64,000 bases of DNA from Sphingobacterium lactis (lineage in GTDB: Bacteria; Bacteroidota; Bacteroidia; Sphingobacteriales; Sphingobacteriaceae): NCBI RefSeq assembly GCF_011046555.1, contig NZ_CP049246.1, positions 3,844,001 through 3,908,000 of the forward strand, in the 5' to 3' direction. The first letter of the stretch is position 1. Each line of letters starts with the position of its first letter. A program made the translations under genes and the position numbers. Shown here one piece after another: positions 27,137 through 36,670 of the stretch. The notes under the pieces were generated by a model. The model was not told the origin of the DNA, did no database searches, and saw nothing but the letters and a program-made list of their open reading frames with translations.

Positions 27137-27561
27137 TACTTTATTTTCACCAACACATATTTCTCTGCGAGATCACCGGTGATTTCCTTGCCGGAGAGAT
27201 CCAATTGGTTGAGCTGGTTTTTATTGATTTTAAAGGTATAATCAACATTTTCCAGGCTCAGGATGTCTTTGTCTACTTTCCATTTGCCTTTGTGCTCGAA
27301 AACTTCTTCGCTCTTGCCGACATATTCGTAGCGCATGAGGTAATTCTTGTTGTTGTCAAGGCTCAGAACTGTGGTAATATTAGTACAATCTGCGCAGGGC
27401 AATTTGCCTTCATATGTTCCGATTACGGAAACTCCTTTTAGGGCGTTATCCTCCGCCGCAACCAATTGGTTGACGTTGGACTTGTTATTTATACAGCTAA
27501 ACCCAACGATAAGGACGATAAACCCTATTAAAGACAATATGACTACCCTTCTGATTCTCAT
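27136..27561 (-). CDS. NlpE-like lipoprotein
   Basis: A 141-residue protein with an N-terminal hydrophobic segment ending in GFSC (lipobox, Cys23) and a domain with GTYEGKLPCADCTNI, the CxxC motif of the NlpE N-terminal (copper resistance) domain, followed by GKWKVDKDILSLE. NlpE of Enterobacteria signals envelope stress and copper exposure. Here only the N-terminal domain is present, as usual in Bacteroidota. A role in metal or redox sensing at the envelope is possible but not shown. It is a single gene. Confidence 0.8.
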   Translation of the reverse strand: MRIRRVVILSLIGFIVLIVGFSCINNKSNVNQLVAAEDNALKGVSVIGTYEGKLPCADCTNITTVLSLDNNKNYLMRYEYVGKSEEVFEHKGKWKVDKDILSLENVDYTFKINKNQLNQLDLSGKEITGDLAEKYVLVKIK

Positions 27562-27619
27562 TACATTTAAGAAAAAACAAAAAGAGTACCATAAATTAGT
27601 TTTCTAAAAAAATTTAACG

Positions 27620-27952
27620 TTATTCATCTTCATCGAGAAGCCCATTAGCCATGAGGATGGCATTCTTCAGCTCACCCATGGCATGGAAATTCCGCTTGGA
27701 TTGGGCTATGGACACGCCTTTTTCATAAACTTCCAGTGCGCGTTCCTTCTCCCCTGCAGCCTCTAAAAATTTTCCGAAATGGTAATAGGTGCCCACATAA
27801 TCTTCATGATTCAACAGCAGGTCTTCAAAACCTTTACGAGCTTCTATCGCGTTGTTCAGCTTGACGTATTCCATTGTCAGTGCGTATTTTAAGAATGGGT
27901 CCGACGGACTCTCAGCTAAAAACCCCTGCAATTGCGCTAATCTACTTTCCAT
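27620..27952 (-). CDS. Tetratricopeptide-repeat protein, small
   Basis: A 110-residue helical protein with TPR-like pattern (FLKYALTMEYVKLNNAIEARKGFEDLL, YYHFGKFLEAAGEKERALEVYEKG). No signal peptide. The frame continues to a TTG at 27958, but the ATG at 27950-27952 is preferred because a full promoter ends just 3 nt upstream of it: -7 TATCTTTG (27956-27963) and a TTTG 18 nt further. The partner is unknown; cytoplasmic scaffold proteins of this size are common. Confidence 0.75.
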   Translation of the reverse strand: MESRLAQLQGFLAESPSDPFLKYALTMEYVKLNNAIEARKGFEDLLLNHEDYVGTYYHFGKFLEAAGEKERALEVYEKGVSIAQSKRNFHAMGELKNAILMANGLLDEDE

Positions 27953-27955
27953 TTC

Positions 27956-27985
27956 CAAAGATACTTATATTTTGAGTTTCCCAAA
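27956..27985 (-). promoter_or_regulatory. Promoter of the TPR gene (leaderless)
   Basis: On the minus strand, TTTG (27985-27982), 18 nt, TATCTTTG (27963-27956), then 3 nt to ATG. This fits the Bacteroidota -33/-7 pattern and implies a transcript that begins at the start codon. Confidence 0.55.
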
Positions 27986-28196
27986 ACCGCAACTAATGGA
28001 TAGAAAAAATACTATGCTAGCATACAAAATGACATTTCAATGACTATTGGGTTTTTATAGCAATCATTGAATAATTCATATAATTTTTCAATAAACAAAC
28101 CTTTGAAATAAGTATTTATTAGTAAAAGGATGTTTTTGTTAACTATTTTATAATTTAAAAATCAAACTTAAGCTTTGAAAAATGGAATTTACCGAC

Positions 28197-28227
28197 TTTG
28201 AAATGCTTTCGAATTAATGTAGGTTTG
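28197..28227 (+). promoter_or_regulatory. Promoter of etfBA
   Basis: TTTG at 28197-28200, 19 nt, then TAGGTTTG at 28220-28227. This is an exact -33/-7 pair with ideal spacing, 18 nt before the etfB ATG at 28246. Confidence 0.65.
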
Positions 28228-28245
28228 TGTAAAACGCTAAGAATT

Positions 28246-28977
28246 ATGAGAATATTAGTATGTATAAGTAATGTCCCAGACACGACATCAAAAATAACCT
28301 TCACTAACGATAACACCGTATTTAACAGCACCGGTATCCAGTACATCATCAATCCATACGATGAGATCGCCCTATCCAAGGCGGTAGAGCTGGCTGAAGG
28401 TGGAAAAGGCACCGTTACGGTCATCAATGTTGGTGATGCGAGCACGGAGCCGACGATCCGCAAAGCTTTGGCAATTGGCGCAGATGATGCCGTTCGCATC
28501 AATGCCCAGCCACGTGATGCATGGTTCGTAGCAAACCAGATCGCAAATTATGCAAAAGATCAGAACTTCGATTTGATCCTTACGGGACGCGAATCGATCG
28601 ACTATAACGGTGCGCAGGTAGCTGCCCTTTTGGGTGAGCTATTGAACCTGCCATCAGTTTCCATTGCGAAGAAATTGGATATCCAGGGCAGTGATGCAAC
28701 CATTGACCGCGAGATCGAAGGTGGTAAGGAAGTATTGAGCGTATCGCTTCCGATCGTTGTCGGTACAGCGGAAGGTGTTGCCGAGCCGAAGATCCCGAAT
28801 ATGCGCGGTATCATGGGTGCACGGACGAAACCGCTTCAGGTGGTAGAACCGATCGAGGTCAAGGAACTATCAACGATTGCAAAATTCGAGACACCAGCCC
28901 CACGTAGCGCCGTGAAATTGGTAGAAGATGTGGATCAATTGGTTCAATTGTTACGCAGCGAAGCAAAAGTTATCTAA
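28246..28977 (+). CDS. etfB: Electron transfer flavoprotein subunit beta
   Basis: A 243-residue protein starting MRILVCISNVPDTTSK. EtfB binds AMP and with EtfA passes electrons from acyl-CoA dehydrogenases to the quinone pool. Family blocks include NPYDEIALSKAVEL, ILTGRESIDYNGAQV and EPKIPNMRGIMGARTKP. The open frame runs to a TTG at 28198, but that codon lies in the -33 promoter element, so the ATG at 28246 is used. It is followed by etfA after 24 bp. Confidence 0.95.
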   Translation: MRILVCISNVPDTTSKITFTNDNTVFNSTGIQYIINPYDEIALSKAVELAEGGKGTVTVINVGDASTEPTIRKALAIGADDAVRINAQPRDAWFVANQIANYAKDQNFDLILTGRESIDYNGAQVAALLGELLNLPSVSIAKKLDIQGSDATIDREIEGGKEVLSVSLPIVVGTAEGVAEPKIPNMRGIMGARTKPLQVVEPIEVKELSTIAKFETPAPRSAVKLVEDVDQLVQLLRSEAKVI

Positions 28978-29001
28978 TCATTAATCACTCAAGAATTTAA
29001 T

Positions 29002-29976
29002 ATGGCTATTTTAGTATATATAGAGAATACAGACGGTACCTTAAAGAAATCAGCTTTCGAAGCAGCATCGTATGCGAAAGCGATCGCTGATCAGTTAGGC
29101 GATACAGTAACCGCCCTATCCATTGGCAATGTGGAAAAAGCAGAGCTTGAAAAATTAGGGAAATATGGCGTTACGAAAGTATTGAATGCCGATCAGGATA
29201 AATTGAAGAGCTTCGTGAACAAAGCGTATGCATCCATCATCGCTTCGGCAGCGAAGCAAGAAGGCGCAAAAGTGGTCGTGCTTTCGAATTCCTTCAGCGG
29301 TAAAGGCTTAGGCCCACGCGTGGCAGCTAAATTGGATGCCGGTTTTGCGGATGGTGCCATCAGCCTACCAACGTTCAATGGAGACACCATGGAAGTGAAG
29401 AAAACAGCATTTTCCAACAAAGCCTTCGCTACAGAGACGATCAATTCTGCAGTTAAGGTCATTGCGGTCAATCCGAATGCATTTGATGCGACGGACGTTG
29501 GCGGATCAGCGGAGATCGTTGATTTCACACCGGAATTGCAGGATCAGGACTTCAATGTACTGGTAAAGGAAATCGTCCGTGCAACGGATAAAATCTCCTT
29601 GCCGGAGGCCGAGATCGTTGTTTCAGCGGGTCGCGGAATGAAGGGACCTGAGAACTGGGGCATGATCGAAGACCTAGCCGCGGTATTGGGTGCAGCAACA
29701 GCTTGCTCAAAACCAGTTTCTGACGCGGGATGGAGACCACACTCGGAGCACGTAGGGCAGACAGGTATCGTGGTAAGTCCAAACCTTTACATTGCCATTG
29801 GTATCTCCGGTGCGATCCAGCACTTGGCGGGCGTAAGCTCATCCAAGACCATCGTCGTGATCAATAAGGATCCGGAGGCACCTTTCTTCAAGGTTGCCGA
29901 TTACGGAATCGTAGGCGATGCGTTTGACATCGTTCCTAAATTGACCGAAGCGATCAAAAACATCAAGAACAATTAG
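29002..29976 (+). CDS. etfA: Electron transfer flavoprotein subunit alpha
   Basis: A 324-residue FAD-binding subunit. The C-terminal FAD domain is well conserved: SAGRGMKGPENW, ACSKPVSDAGWRPHSEHVGQTG, SGAIQHLAGV, VINKDPEAPFFKVADYGIVGD. It forms a heterodimer with EtfB and delivers electrons to ETF:quinone oxidoreductase during fatty-acid and amino-acid oxidation. Length is normal. It is the second gene of the etfBA operon, ended by a terminator with nine T. Confidence 0.96.
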   Translation: MAILVYIENTDGTLKKSAFEAASYAKAIADQLGDTVTALSIGNVEKAELEKLGKYGVTKVLNADQDKLKSFVNKAYASIIASAAKQEGAKVVVLSNSFSGKGLGPRVAAKLDAGFADGAISLPTFNGDTMEVKKTAFSNKAFATETINSAVKVIAVNPNAFDATDVGGSAEIVDFTPELQDQDFNVLVKEIVRATDKISLPEAEIVVSAGRGMKGPENWGMIEDLAAVLGAATACSKPVSDAGWRPHSEHVGQTGIVVSPNLYIAIGISGAIQHLAGVSSSKTIVVINKDPEAPFFKVADYGIVGDAFDIVPKLTEAIKNIKNN

Positions 29977-29996
29977 GGAAAACTAAACAATGAACG

Positions 29997-30035
29997 AGTG
30001 GCCTTGCCTAAAAAATGCAGGGTCACTTTTTTTTT
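29997..30035 (+). terminator. Intrinsic terminator of etfBA
   Basis: An 11-bp stem with two G-T wobbles (29997-30007 with 30017-30027) running into a tract of nine T. Confidence 0.8.
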
Positions 30036-30050
30036 GCTTTTAATATTACC

Positions 30051-30058
30051 TATCTTTG
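30051..30058 (+). promoter_or_regulatory. -7 element of the DUF151 gene
   Basis: TATCTTTG, an exact consensus match 22 nt before the ATG at 30081. It lies downstream of an in-frame ATG at 30015 and so rules against that longer start. Confidence 0.5.
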
Positions 30059-30080
30059 TAATCACGTTAACGCGTTATCA

Positions 30081-30722
30081 ATGAAGAAAATCAAGTTAGA
30101 CATTGTTGGGTTATCCTATAGTCAGACGCAGTCCGGTGCCTATGCATTGGTGTTAGGAGAGGTTGGTGGGAACCGTCGTCTGCCCGTGATCATCGGTGGT
30201 TTCGAAGCGCAGTCCATCGCCGTGGAAATCGAAAAAATGACCCCCAGCAGGCCGCTAACGCATGATCTCTTCAAAACATTCGCCGAAACATTCGCCATCA
30301 AACTGGAAGAAGTACTGATCTACAACTTGGTAGATGGTATTTTTTTCGCCAAATTATTGTGCAGCAATGGGGAAAAGACCGTCGAGATCGACGCCCGGAC
30401 CTCCGATGCCGTAGCACTTGCCGTACGCTTCGAATGCCCGATCTACACATACGATTTCATCATGAATACCGCGGGTATTGTAATCGAAGGCAACGATTTC
30501 GCCTTCCTGGAGAACATCGAAAACGTCGGCAGTTACAAAAATGAGCCGGCGGAAGAAAAAGCGCCGGAACCCGCAGAAAAGGACAGCATCAAGAACAAAC
30601 CATCTCCTTATGCATCCTTGTCCCTGGAACAACTTGAAAAAACCTTGGAAAAAGCCATCGAAAACGAACAGTACGAAACGGCAGCCAAGATCCGGGACGA
30701 AATAGAAAAACGCAAATCATAA
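30081..30722 (+). CDS. Bifunctional nuclease (DUF151) with UVR domain
   Basis: A 213-residue cytoplasmic protein. Residues about 1-135 are the DUF151/BFN domain (VGLSYSQTQSGAYALVLGEV, LPVIIGGFEAQSIA, DARTSDAVALAVR). After an acidic, proline-rich linker the C-terminus (LEKAIENEQYETAAKIRDEIE) is a UVR motif of the UvrB/UvrC-binding type. This combination is common in Bacteroidota and suggests a role in DNA repair or nucleic-acid processing. The start at 30081 (MKKIKLDIVG) is favoured by the promoter and the family N-terminus. Confidence 0.88.
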   Translation: MKKIKLDIVGLSYSQTQSGAYALVLGEVGGNRRLPVIIGGFEAQSIAVEIEKMTPSRPLTHDLFKTFAETFAIKLEEVLIYNLVDGIFFAKLLCSNGEKTVEIDARTSDAVALAVRFECPIYTYDFIMNTAGIVIEGNDFAFLENIENVGSYKNEPAEEKAPEPAEKDSIKNKPSPYASLSLEQLEKTLEKAIENEQYETAAKIRDEIEKRKS

Positions 30723-30758
30723 TTATTTCTACCTCCTCAACATAATAGTACTCAGATT

Positions 30759-32138
30759 ATGTCTATTAAACTTAGGTTAACAATCATGAATTTCTTCCAA
30801 TTCTTTGTTTGGGGAGCATGGTTGATTACAATTGCAAACTATTGGTTTGGGACGAAAAATTGGGGTGGTACCGAATTCGGCGCCATTTTCTCCACCATGG
30901 GTATTGCATCACTTTTTATGCCCACATTGATGGGTATCATCGCCGACCGGTGGGTCAATGCAGAAAAACTCTACATCGGATTGCACTTCCTGTACGCCGG
31001 CTGTATGCTCTACTTGGCGCAGGTGGATGATCCCGGTTCCTTTTTTACGGTGATGCTGTTGAGTATGTGCTGCTACATGCCGACCCTTGCTCTTTCCAAT
31101 TCCATTGCCTATACAGCACTGAATCAAGGAAATTACGACCTCATTAAGGCATTCCCGCCGATCCGGGTCTGGGGTACTGTCGGTTTCATCGCAGCCATGT
31201 GGACGACCAACCTGACTGGTAGCAAAGCCACCGAAGGACAGTTCTACATCGCCGCCGCAGGATCCATTCTGCTGGGGCTGTATTCCATCGTTTATCTTCC
31301 GAAATGTCCGCCACAGCGCCATATCCAGGAAGGTTCCAAATGGTCCCAACTCTTGGGCCTGGAAGCGTTCAAGCTGTTCGGAAACTTCAAGATGGCGATG
31401 TTCTTTGTGTTCTCCATGTTCCTGGGCGCCGCCCTGCAACTGACGAACGCTTATGGCGATGTCTTCCTCGATGAATTTAAGTACTTCCCAAAATATGTGG
31501 ACTCCTTCGTGATCGAATATTCGACCATCATCATGTCCATATCGCAGATTTCCGAAACCCTCTTTATCCTGGCCATTCCGTTTTTCCTGAAGCGTTTTGG
31601 CATCAAACAGGTGATGTTGATCGCTATGGTGGCGTGGGTGCTCCGTTTCGGCCTATTTGCCTATGGCAACCCGACTTCCGGACTGTGGATGATTATCCTA
31701 TCCTGTATCGTGTACGGTATGGCGTTCGACTTCTTCAATATCTCAGGATCCCTTTTCGTGGAAACCAATACCAATAACAAAATCCGATCCTCTGCACAGG
31801 GATTGTTCATGATGATGACCAACGGATTTGGAGCCGTTCTGGGCTCTTGGGTTTCCGGATGGGTCATTGACAAGTATTACACTCTTTCCTTCACGGACAG
31901 CGCCTCTCTGGCCCAATTCCTGCAAACTACACCCGACAATGAAACCCTACAGGGCTTTATCGGTTCCCGAGGTGTGCAGGTTGTGAATGGCATCTTTGAT
32001 CAGGCCATACAGTTGAAGGACTGGCACCATATCTGGATCGCATTCGCGGCATATACGCTGGTCATTGCTGTTTTGTTTGCGGTGCTGTTCAGGCATAAGC
32101 ATGATCGTCAGGAAACAAATGGACCGGTTGGTCACTAA
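30759..32138 (+). CDS. Nucleoside permease, NupG/XapB-type MFS transporter
   Basis: A 459-residue membrane protein with about 12 transmembrane helices. It carries the family's early motif NFFQFFVWGAWLITIANYWF and later FPPIRVWGTVGFIAAMW, GIIADRW and SAQGLFMMMTNGFGAVLG, characteristic of nucleoside:H+ symporters of the NupG/XapB group. It imports nucleosides across the inner membrane. It starts 36 bp after the DUF151 gene and may share its transcript; a strong terminator follows. Confidence 0.88.
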   Translation: MSIKLRLTIMNFFQFFVWGAWLITIANYWFGTKNWGGTEFGAIFSTMGIASLFMPTLMGIIADRWVNAEKLYIGLHFLYAGCMLYLAQVDDPGSFFTVMLLSMCCYMPTLALSNSIAYTALNQGNYDLIKAFPPIRVWGTVGFIAAMWTTNLTGSKATEGQFYIAAAGSILLGLYSIVYLPKCPPQRHIQEGSKWSQLLGLEAFKLFGNFKMAMFFVFSMFLGAALQLTNAYGDVFLDEFKYFPKYVDSFVIEYSTIIMSISQISETLFILAIPFFLKRFGIKQVMLIAMVAWVLRFGLFAYGNPTSGLWMIILSCIVYGMAFDFFNISGSLFVETNTNNKIRSSAQGLFMMMTNGFGAVLGSWVSGWVIDKYYTLSFTDSASLAQFLQTTPDNETLQGFIGSRGVQVVNGIFDQAIQLKDWHHIWIAFAAYTLVIAVLFAVLFRHKHDRQETNGPVGH

Positions 32139-32152
32139 AAAGATAAAAATTT

Positions 32153-32197
32153 AAAAACAAGAAGCGCCTGTTATCATTCAGGCGCTTCTTGTTTTTA
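32153..32197 (+). terminator. Intrinsic terminator after the nucleoside permease gene
   Basis: A perfect 18-bp stem (32153-32170 with 32179-32196, 8-nt loop) whose right arm ends in TTTTT. The next 285 bp (32198-32480) contain no gene or clear signal. Confidence 0.85.
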
Positions 32198-32480
32198 TAA
32201 AGCATGAGGACAGGAATTAATTCAATTTAGCTTGCCAAACACCAAGTGATTTTGGCAGTCGCTCCGGCACATTGAAATGACCATATTTTCAACTTCTATC
32301 AAACGAGAATATATGGATTAAAATCCCTACAATTTGTTTATAAGCTATACGATATGGTTGAGTTAGAAAAAGATTGACCATCCTCTATTTCGTAACATTT
32401 CCATTCTAACCGCTATAGTTATTAAATAGAACTTCTCCATGGGTTAAAAGATAAAGAGAAATGATCTGCTATCCACGACA

Positions 32481-32516
32481 TAAAAAAGGGAGTAGAATTT
32501 ACTTCTACTCCCTTCT
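32481..32516 (-). terminator. Intrinsic terminator after the TonB-dependent receptor
   Basis: A perfect 12-bp stem (32486-32497 with 32503-32514), followed on the minus strand by a run of T. It lies 20 bp beyond the receptor stop. Confidence 0.85.
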
Positions 32517-32535
32517 ATATTGGATTAAATAGTTT

Positions 32536-35367
32536 TTAGAAAGTATAACTATAGCCTACTGTAAAAGTAGTTCCTGGAGCTCTGTATAAGAATTCTTTAT
32601 TCGATGAACCGTAGGACTCATAATAACTCTTACGCTCTGCGCCCAAGATATTTTCCGCACTTACACGAACAACATTGCGCTGCGATTGGCCTAATTTCTT
32701 CGTCATATTGAAGTTAAGGCTATGGAATGGCTGTACAAATACATCAGAGTTCTTACCAAAACCTACAACTTCTAAGGTTTTACCCTGAACATTGTAGAAA
32801 AGACCACCTTCTAAGCCGATAGCTGTGTTATTGTAATTGAAACCGGCATTCACTAAGTATGGAGATTGTCCCTGAAGAACACGAGTATCCTCGATTGTTT
32901 CACCTTCTCTTGCAAATTGCAATCTGGACTCATATTCGCCACCTTCAATTTTGCTCATTTCAATTTTTGATTTGATGATGGATACATTGACATTTAAGCT
33001 TAATCCTTCCAAATCTTCAGAAATGAAACCAAAGTTCTTTCTACCTTCGAATTCCAATCCGTAAACTTCAGCACTCGGTGCATTACGTGGTGTAAAGTTC
33101 TCAGGAGCTTGGTACGAATAAGCTACCAACTCAATTGGATCCTTGAATTTTTTGTAGAATGCACTCACGGCAAACATTTGCGCTGCATTACCGAACATTT
33201 CATAACGCAAATCCAAGTTATTGATATAGGTTGGTACCAAGTCGATGTTACCCAAGAAAATAACTCCGGTTAACAAATCAGGAATCTGAACCACGGATAA
33301 TTCCTTGAAGGAAGGGCGAGCGGTAGTACGTGAGTATGAGAAACGCAAATTCTGGCTTTCCTTCAATCCATAGATTAAGTTTACGGAAGGGAAAAAGTCT
33401 AATTTGTCAAGGGTTTTCTTGTTGTCGTATTCTTCACTTGCAATACTGTTGGTACCTGTGAAAAAAGTCATATACTTTTCACCACGAAGTCCGACAATAG
33501 CTCTCAATTTATCGAATGGTTTAAATTCAGAAGACACATAAGCGGCAATGGTGTGTTGCGTAGATTCAAACTCATTTTGTGGTTGAGAACGACCGCTGAA
33601 ATAGTAACCTGAATTTGATTCCACAGTCCAGATATTTTCCGGGGTCAAGATCTGATTGGGATCACCGTTCAAATCTCTTGTATTCACATTCAAACTCATG
33701 ATCTGGTAAGTTGGGATGCTGTAGTCCCTTGTCTTGAAGCTATACAGACCACCAAATTTCAATTGTGCTGGATTGTCGAATAACTGATGTTTCTTCGTGA
33801 AATCAAGTTTATTTACCAAGTTGATTTCCTTCAGGTTTCTCCAGATTCGGTTAGGAAGACCTGCATCCGTATTGATGGTCAAGGATCCATCTGAGTTTCT
33901 TACGAAAGTGGTCGAACGAATATCCTTATCGTTGACTTGGGAAAGGGTTGGTGAAACCTTCCACTCCGTAACGAAACTTGCATCTTCATTACTGTGCTTT
34001 CCGCTCAACAACAAGTTGGTCACATTCCGCTGCGTATATTCCAAGTTATTTTTGTAAGTATTGATTACATTGGAAATACGTGTTTCCTGATCGAAAATAG
34101 CAGCGCTAGATTGACCATTCGTGATGCTCAATAGATTCAAGGAGTATTTTGAGCGATCTGTTTTATAGGTTAGACCTAACAAACCGGAAAGAAGCACATT
34201 GTTGGAACCTAATCGACCGAATTGTGTTCTATCGGGTAAGATTTCCATTTCGTTTCTTTCCTGTGGTTTTTGATAGATACCATTTCGGAAGTTCTTATAA
34301 TATTCCGTAGTGTTACGGTAATCAATGGATGCAATAACACCCAATTTGTTATCCCCTACCTGAAATTGATTTCCGTAGTTAAAACCTAGGGAGAAGTTTG
34401 GCAAGCTCGTTGTTGTACGCGGTGCCATCACGGGATTGAAGGACTTGGTGATGCTCTCAATACCGCTATTATCTGCAGATGTAGGTCTTGGCAGGTCCAC
34501 GTTAGGATCGATATTCAATTTTCTATTTCCGTCATCGAAACCTAAGAAATCAGTTTTACCACCGTCATAAGTTAGGTAGTCATTATTAAAGGACATGGCC
34601 GGATTAGCACCCAAGGAGAAGCTGACCCCCATCTGTTTTTGGGACGGGAAATCTTTCGTTACGATATCCACGACACCACCTGTAAAATCCGCGGGCAAAT
34701 CTGCTGAAGCAGATTTAACGACGATTACATTTTCTAATATATTGGTTGGGAATATATCCATCTGAACCGTGTTCTTATCCGGATCCAATCCTGGAATATC
34801 CACACCGTTCAATATAGACTTGGAATACCTATCCCCTAAGCCTCTGACAAAAACATATTTCCCGTCTTGTACAGAAACGCCCGGCACAGCTTTAACGGCC
34901 GCCGCAATATCGGAAGATCCGCTTCGCTTAATGGATTGCGCGGATAGCCCATCCATCAGGACTCCGGCATTTTTCTGCATGTTTAAGATCGAGGATTCCG
35001 TATTTTTCCTTGCGGATACGGTTACTACCACTTCACTTATGGTATTTGACTCATTTGACAAGGTCACATCCACCTGGACGGTCTGTCCGGTTTTCACGAC
35101 AACATCTTTAATTTCCTTAGGGGCATAACCTACATAACGAACCGTGAGGGTATGGTTACCTGCGGGAAGATCCAGTGAATAATCACCTTCGAAATCTGAA
35201 TTTGTTGAAGACAGGTTTGACACGGAAACTGTAGCGTTTGCTAATGGTGCATTTCCTGCGTCGTCTCGTATTGTTCCGCTTACTTTTCCAGATTGTGCAT
35301 TTGCTGCAGACCAAGATCCGAAAATAAAAAATGACAGTAAAAAAGTAAGTTTGATAACTTTAAGCAT
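32536..35367 (-). CDS. TonB-dependent receptor with carboxypeptidase-like domain
   Basis: A 943-residue outer-membrane receptor: signal peptide (1-24, ending ANA), carboxypeptidase-like regulatory domain (about 27-105), plug (IAAAVKAVPGVSVQDGKYVF, RGLGDRYSKSILNGVDIPG) and a barrel ending GTTFTVGYSYTF with a terminal Phe. No SusD homolog is present; instead the gene is preceded by a repeat-rich lipoprotein gene on the same strand. The ligand is unknown. An 11-bp hairpin with a T-run separates the two genes, so receptor expression may rely on read-through or its own promoter. Confidence 0.92.
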   Translation of the reverse strand: MLKVIKLTFLLSFFIFGSWSAANAQSGKVSGTIRDDAGNAPLANATVSVSNLSSTNSDFEGDYSLDLPAGNHTLTVRYVGYAPKEIKDVVVKTGQTVQVDVTLSNESNTISEVVVTVSARKNTESSILNMQKNAGVLMDGLSAQSIKRSGSSDIAAAVKAVPGVSVQDGKYVFVRGLGDRYSKSILNGVDIPGLDPDKNTVQMDIFPTNILENVIVVKSASADLPADFTGGVVDIVTKDFPSQKQMGVSFSLGANPAMSFNNDYLTYDGGKTDFLGFDDGNRKLNIDPNVDLPRPTSADNSGIESITKSFNPVMAPRTTTSLPNFSLGFNYGNQFQVGDNKLGVIASIDYRNTTEYYKNFRNGIYQKPQERNEMEILPDRTQFGRLGSNNVLLSGLLGLTYKTDRSKYSLNLLSITNGQSSAAIFDQETRISNVINTYKNNLEYTQRNVTNLLLSGKHSNEDASFVTEWKVSPTLSQVNDKDIRSTTFVRNSDGSLTINTDAGLPNRIWRNLKEINLVNKLDFTKKHQLFDNPAQLKFGGLYSFKTRDYSIPTYQIMSLNVNTRDLNGDPNQILTPENIWTVESNSGYYFSGRSQPQNEFESTQHTIAAYVSSEFKPFDKLRAIVGLRGEKYMTFFTGTNSIASEEYDNKKTLDKLDFFPSVNLIYGLKESQNLRFSYSRTTARPSFKELSVVQIPDLLTGVIFLGNIDLVPTYINNLDLRYEMFGNAAQMFAVSAFYKKFKDPIELVAYSYQAPENFTPRNAPSAEVYGLEFEGRKNFGFISEDLEGLSLNVNVSIIKSKIEMSKIEGGEYESRLQFAREGETIEDTRVLQGQSPYLVNAGFNYNNTAIGLEGGLFYNVQGKTLEVVGFGKNSDVFVQPFHSLNFNMTKKLGQSQRNVVRVSAENILGAERKSYYESYGSSNKEFLYRAPGTTFTVGYSYTF

Positions 35368-35387
35368 TTGTTTAATGAAAAAAGATT

Positions 35388-35425
35388 TTTTTGAAAAAAA
35401 TCCGCTTTCAGAGTTGAAAGCGGAT
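35388..35425 (-). terminator. Intergenic terminator or attenuator between lipoprotein and receptor genes
   Basis: An 11-bp stem (35400-35410 with 35415-35425, 4-nt loop), followed on the minus strand by TTTTTTT. It sits after the lipoprotein stop and before the receptor start, so it would reduce transcription of the receptor relative to the lipoprotein. Confidence 0.75.
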
Positions 35426-35446
35426 CTGTATTTTAAATTCTAATTA

Positions 35447-36670
35447 TTAGAAAGCTTTTTTAGATTTTGCGTAAGTCCAACCGAACGCTGTTAGGTCTGC
35501 TCCAACTTTAGCGTCAGCAGCAGCAGTGATCGCTTTAGCATTGGAGATGAATTTTGCTTCTTCACCTTTAGCATCTACGATGAATGTATTCAATGAACCT
35601 CCTGTTGGCAATAATACTTCCCAGTTTGCGAAAGTAATTCTTCCGTTTTTCAATTCAGCTTGAGAATCAGGACCGTTTACTTTAATAACGGCTTCTGGAG
35701 TCAAGTTGTAAGCAAAAATGTTTTTCAAGTTCGCCAATACACCATCTCTCAAGTCAGCAACCAACGATTTGTTGTTGTTATTGTTGATGGTGATATTTTC
35801 CATGGTGAAGCTCTTTTCAGTAGCTTTAGAACCTTCAGGACCATCCAATTCCAATGCTGCACCAGAATCGTCTCCTTTGATTACCAAAGCATTCTTGATA
35901 GTACCTGAGTATGCTTGGTCAACATCTAAACCGTCATCACCAGCAGCCCAAGTAAGTAAATTCGTTGCATTTACAGAACCACCGAACCATTCGATACCAT
36001 CATCTTGGTTACCTACGATCTCGATGTTATCAATTGTTGTTCCTGAACCAACACCACCAAGTGTCAAACCGTTGATCTCGTTATCCTGACCAATGGTGAT
36101 ACCACCGTGACGGATAGAAACATATTTTAATGAACCAGAGTTATCAGCAGCATTTGTACCACCGTATTGACCATAAGGAGCGTTTGCAGGGATACCTTCG
36201 ATATTCGCTGTTTTCGCATCACCAGCAACGGAGATAGGCGCGTTACCTAAAACGATCACACCACCCCAAAGACCTACGTTTGCTTGTGAAAGATTAGTAC
36301 CTGATTTTTCACCTACTTTGATGTTATCATCAATGGAAGTAAAGATAATTGGCTTGTCAGCAGTACCGTTAGCAATTAATTTTGCGCCTTGATCCACGAT
36401 TAATGCAGATGCATTTACATCGGAACCTTTATCACCTTTGATGATTGTACCCGGCTCAATAGTCAACGTTTTACCTTCAGGGACGATAACTTTACCTTTC
36501 AAGATGTAAACATTACCAGCAGTCCAAGTTTCGTTGTCCTTAAGCTCACCTGTTTTTTCCATTTCTTTTCCTTCTTCAGGATTTACCGGATTTACAGGAT
36601 CATTGTCTGAACAGCTGAATGTAAAACCTAAGGATGCAATTGCCAGTGCAAAAAATAATTTCTTTTTCAT
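35447..36670 (-). CDS. Repeat-rich lipoprotein, partner of the TonB receptor
   Basis: A 407-residue protein with a type II signal peptide (LGFTFSCSD; Cys20) and a Pro/Glu-rich linker. The domain that follows has regular beta-helix-like turns: GKTLTIEPGTIIKG, WGGVIVLGNAP, LKYVSIRHGG, GLTLGGVGSGTTIDNIEIVG, DDGIEWFGG, GDDGLDVDQAYSG. Such proteins are widespread in Bacteroidota beside receptors. The fold is like parallel beta-helix proteins, but no pectate-lyase catalytic residues are evident. It may bind substrate at the cell surface and hand it to the adjacent receptor (inference). Function is not established. Confidence 0.7.
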   Translation of the reverse strand: MKKKLFFALAIASLGFTFSCSDNDPVNPVNPEEGKEMEKTGELKDNETWTAGNVYILKGKVIVPEGKTLTIEPGTIIKGDKGSDVNASALIVDQGAKLIANGTADKPIIFTSIDDNIKVGEKSGTNLSQANVGLWGGVIVLGNAPISVAGDAKTANIEGIPANAPYGQYGGTNAADNSGSLKYVSIRHGGITIGQDNEINGLTLGGVGSGTTIDNIEIVGNQDDGIEWFGGSVNATNLLTWAAGDDGLDVDQAYSGTIKNALVIKGDDSGAALELDGPEGSKATEKSFTMENITINNNNNKSLVADLRDGVLANLKNIFAYNLTPEAVIKVNGPDSQAELKNGRITFANWEVLLPTGGSLNTFIVDAKGEEAKFISNAKAITAAADAKVGADLTAFGWTYAKSKKAF

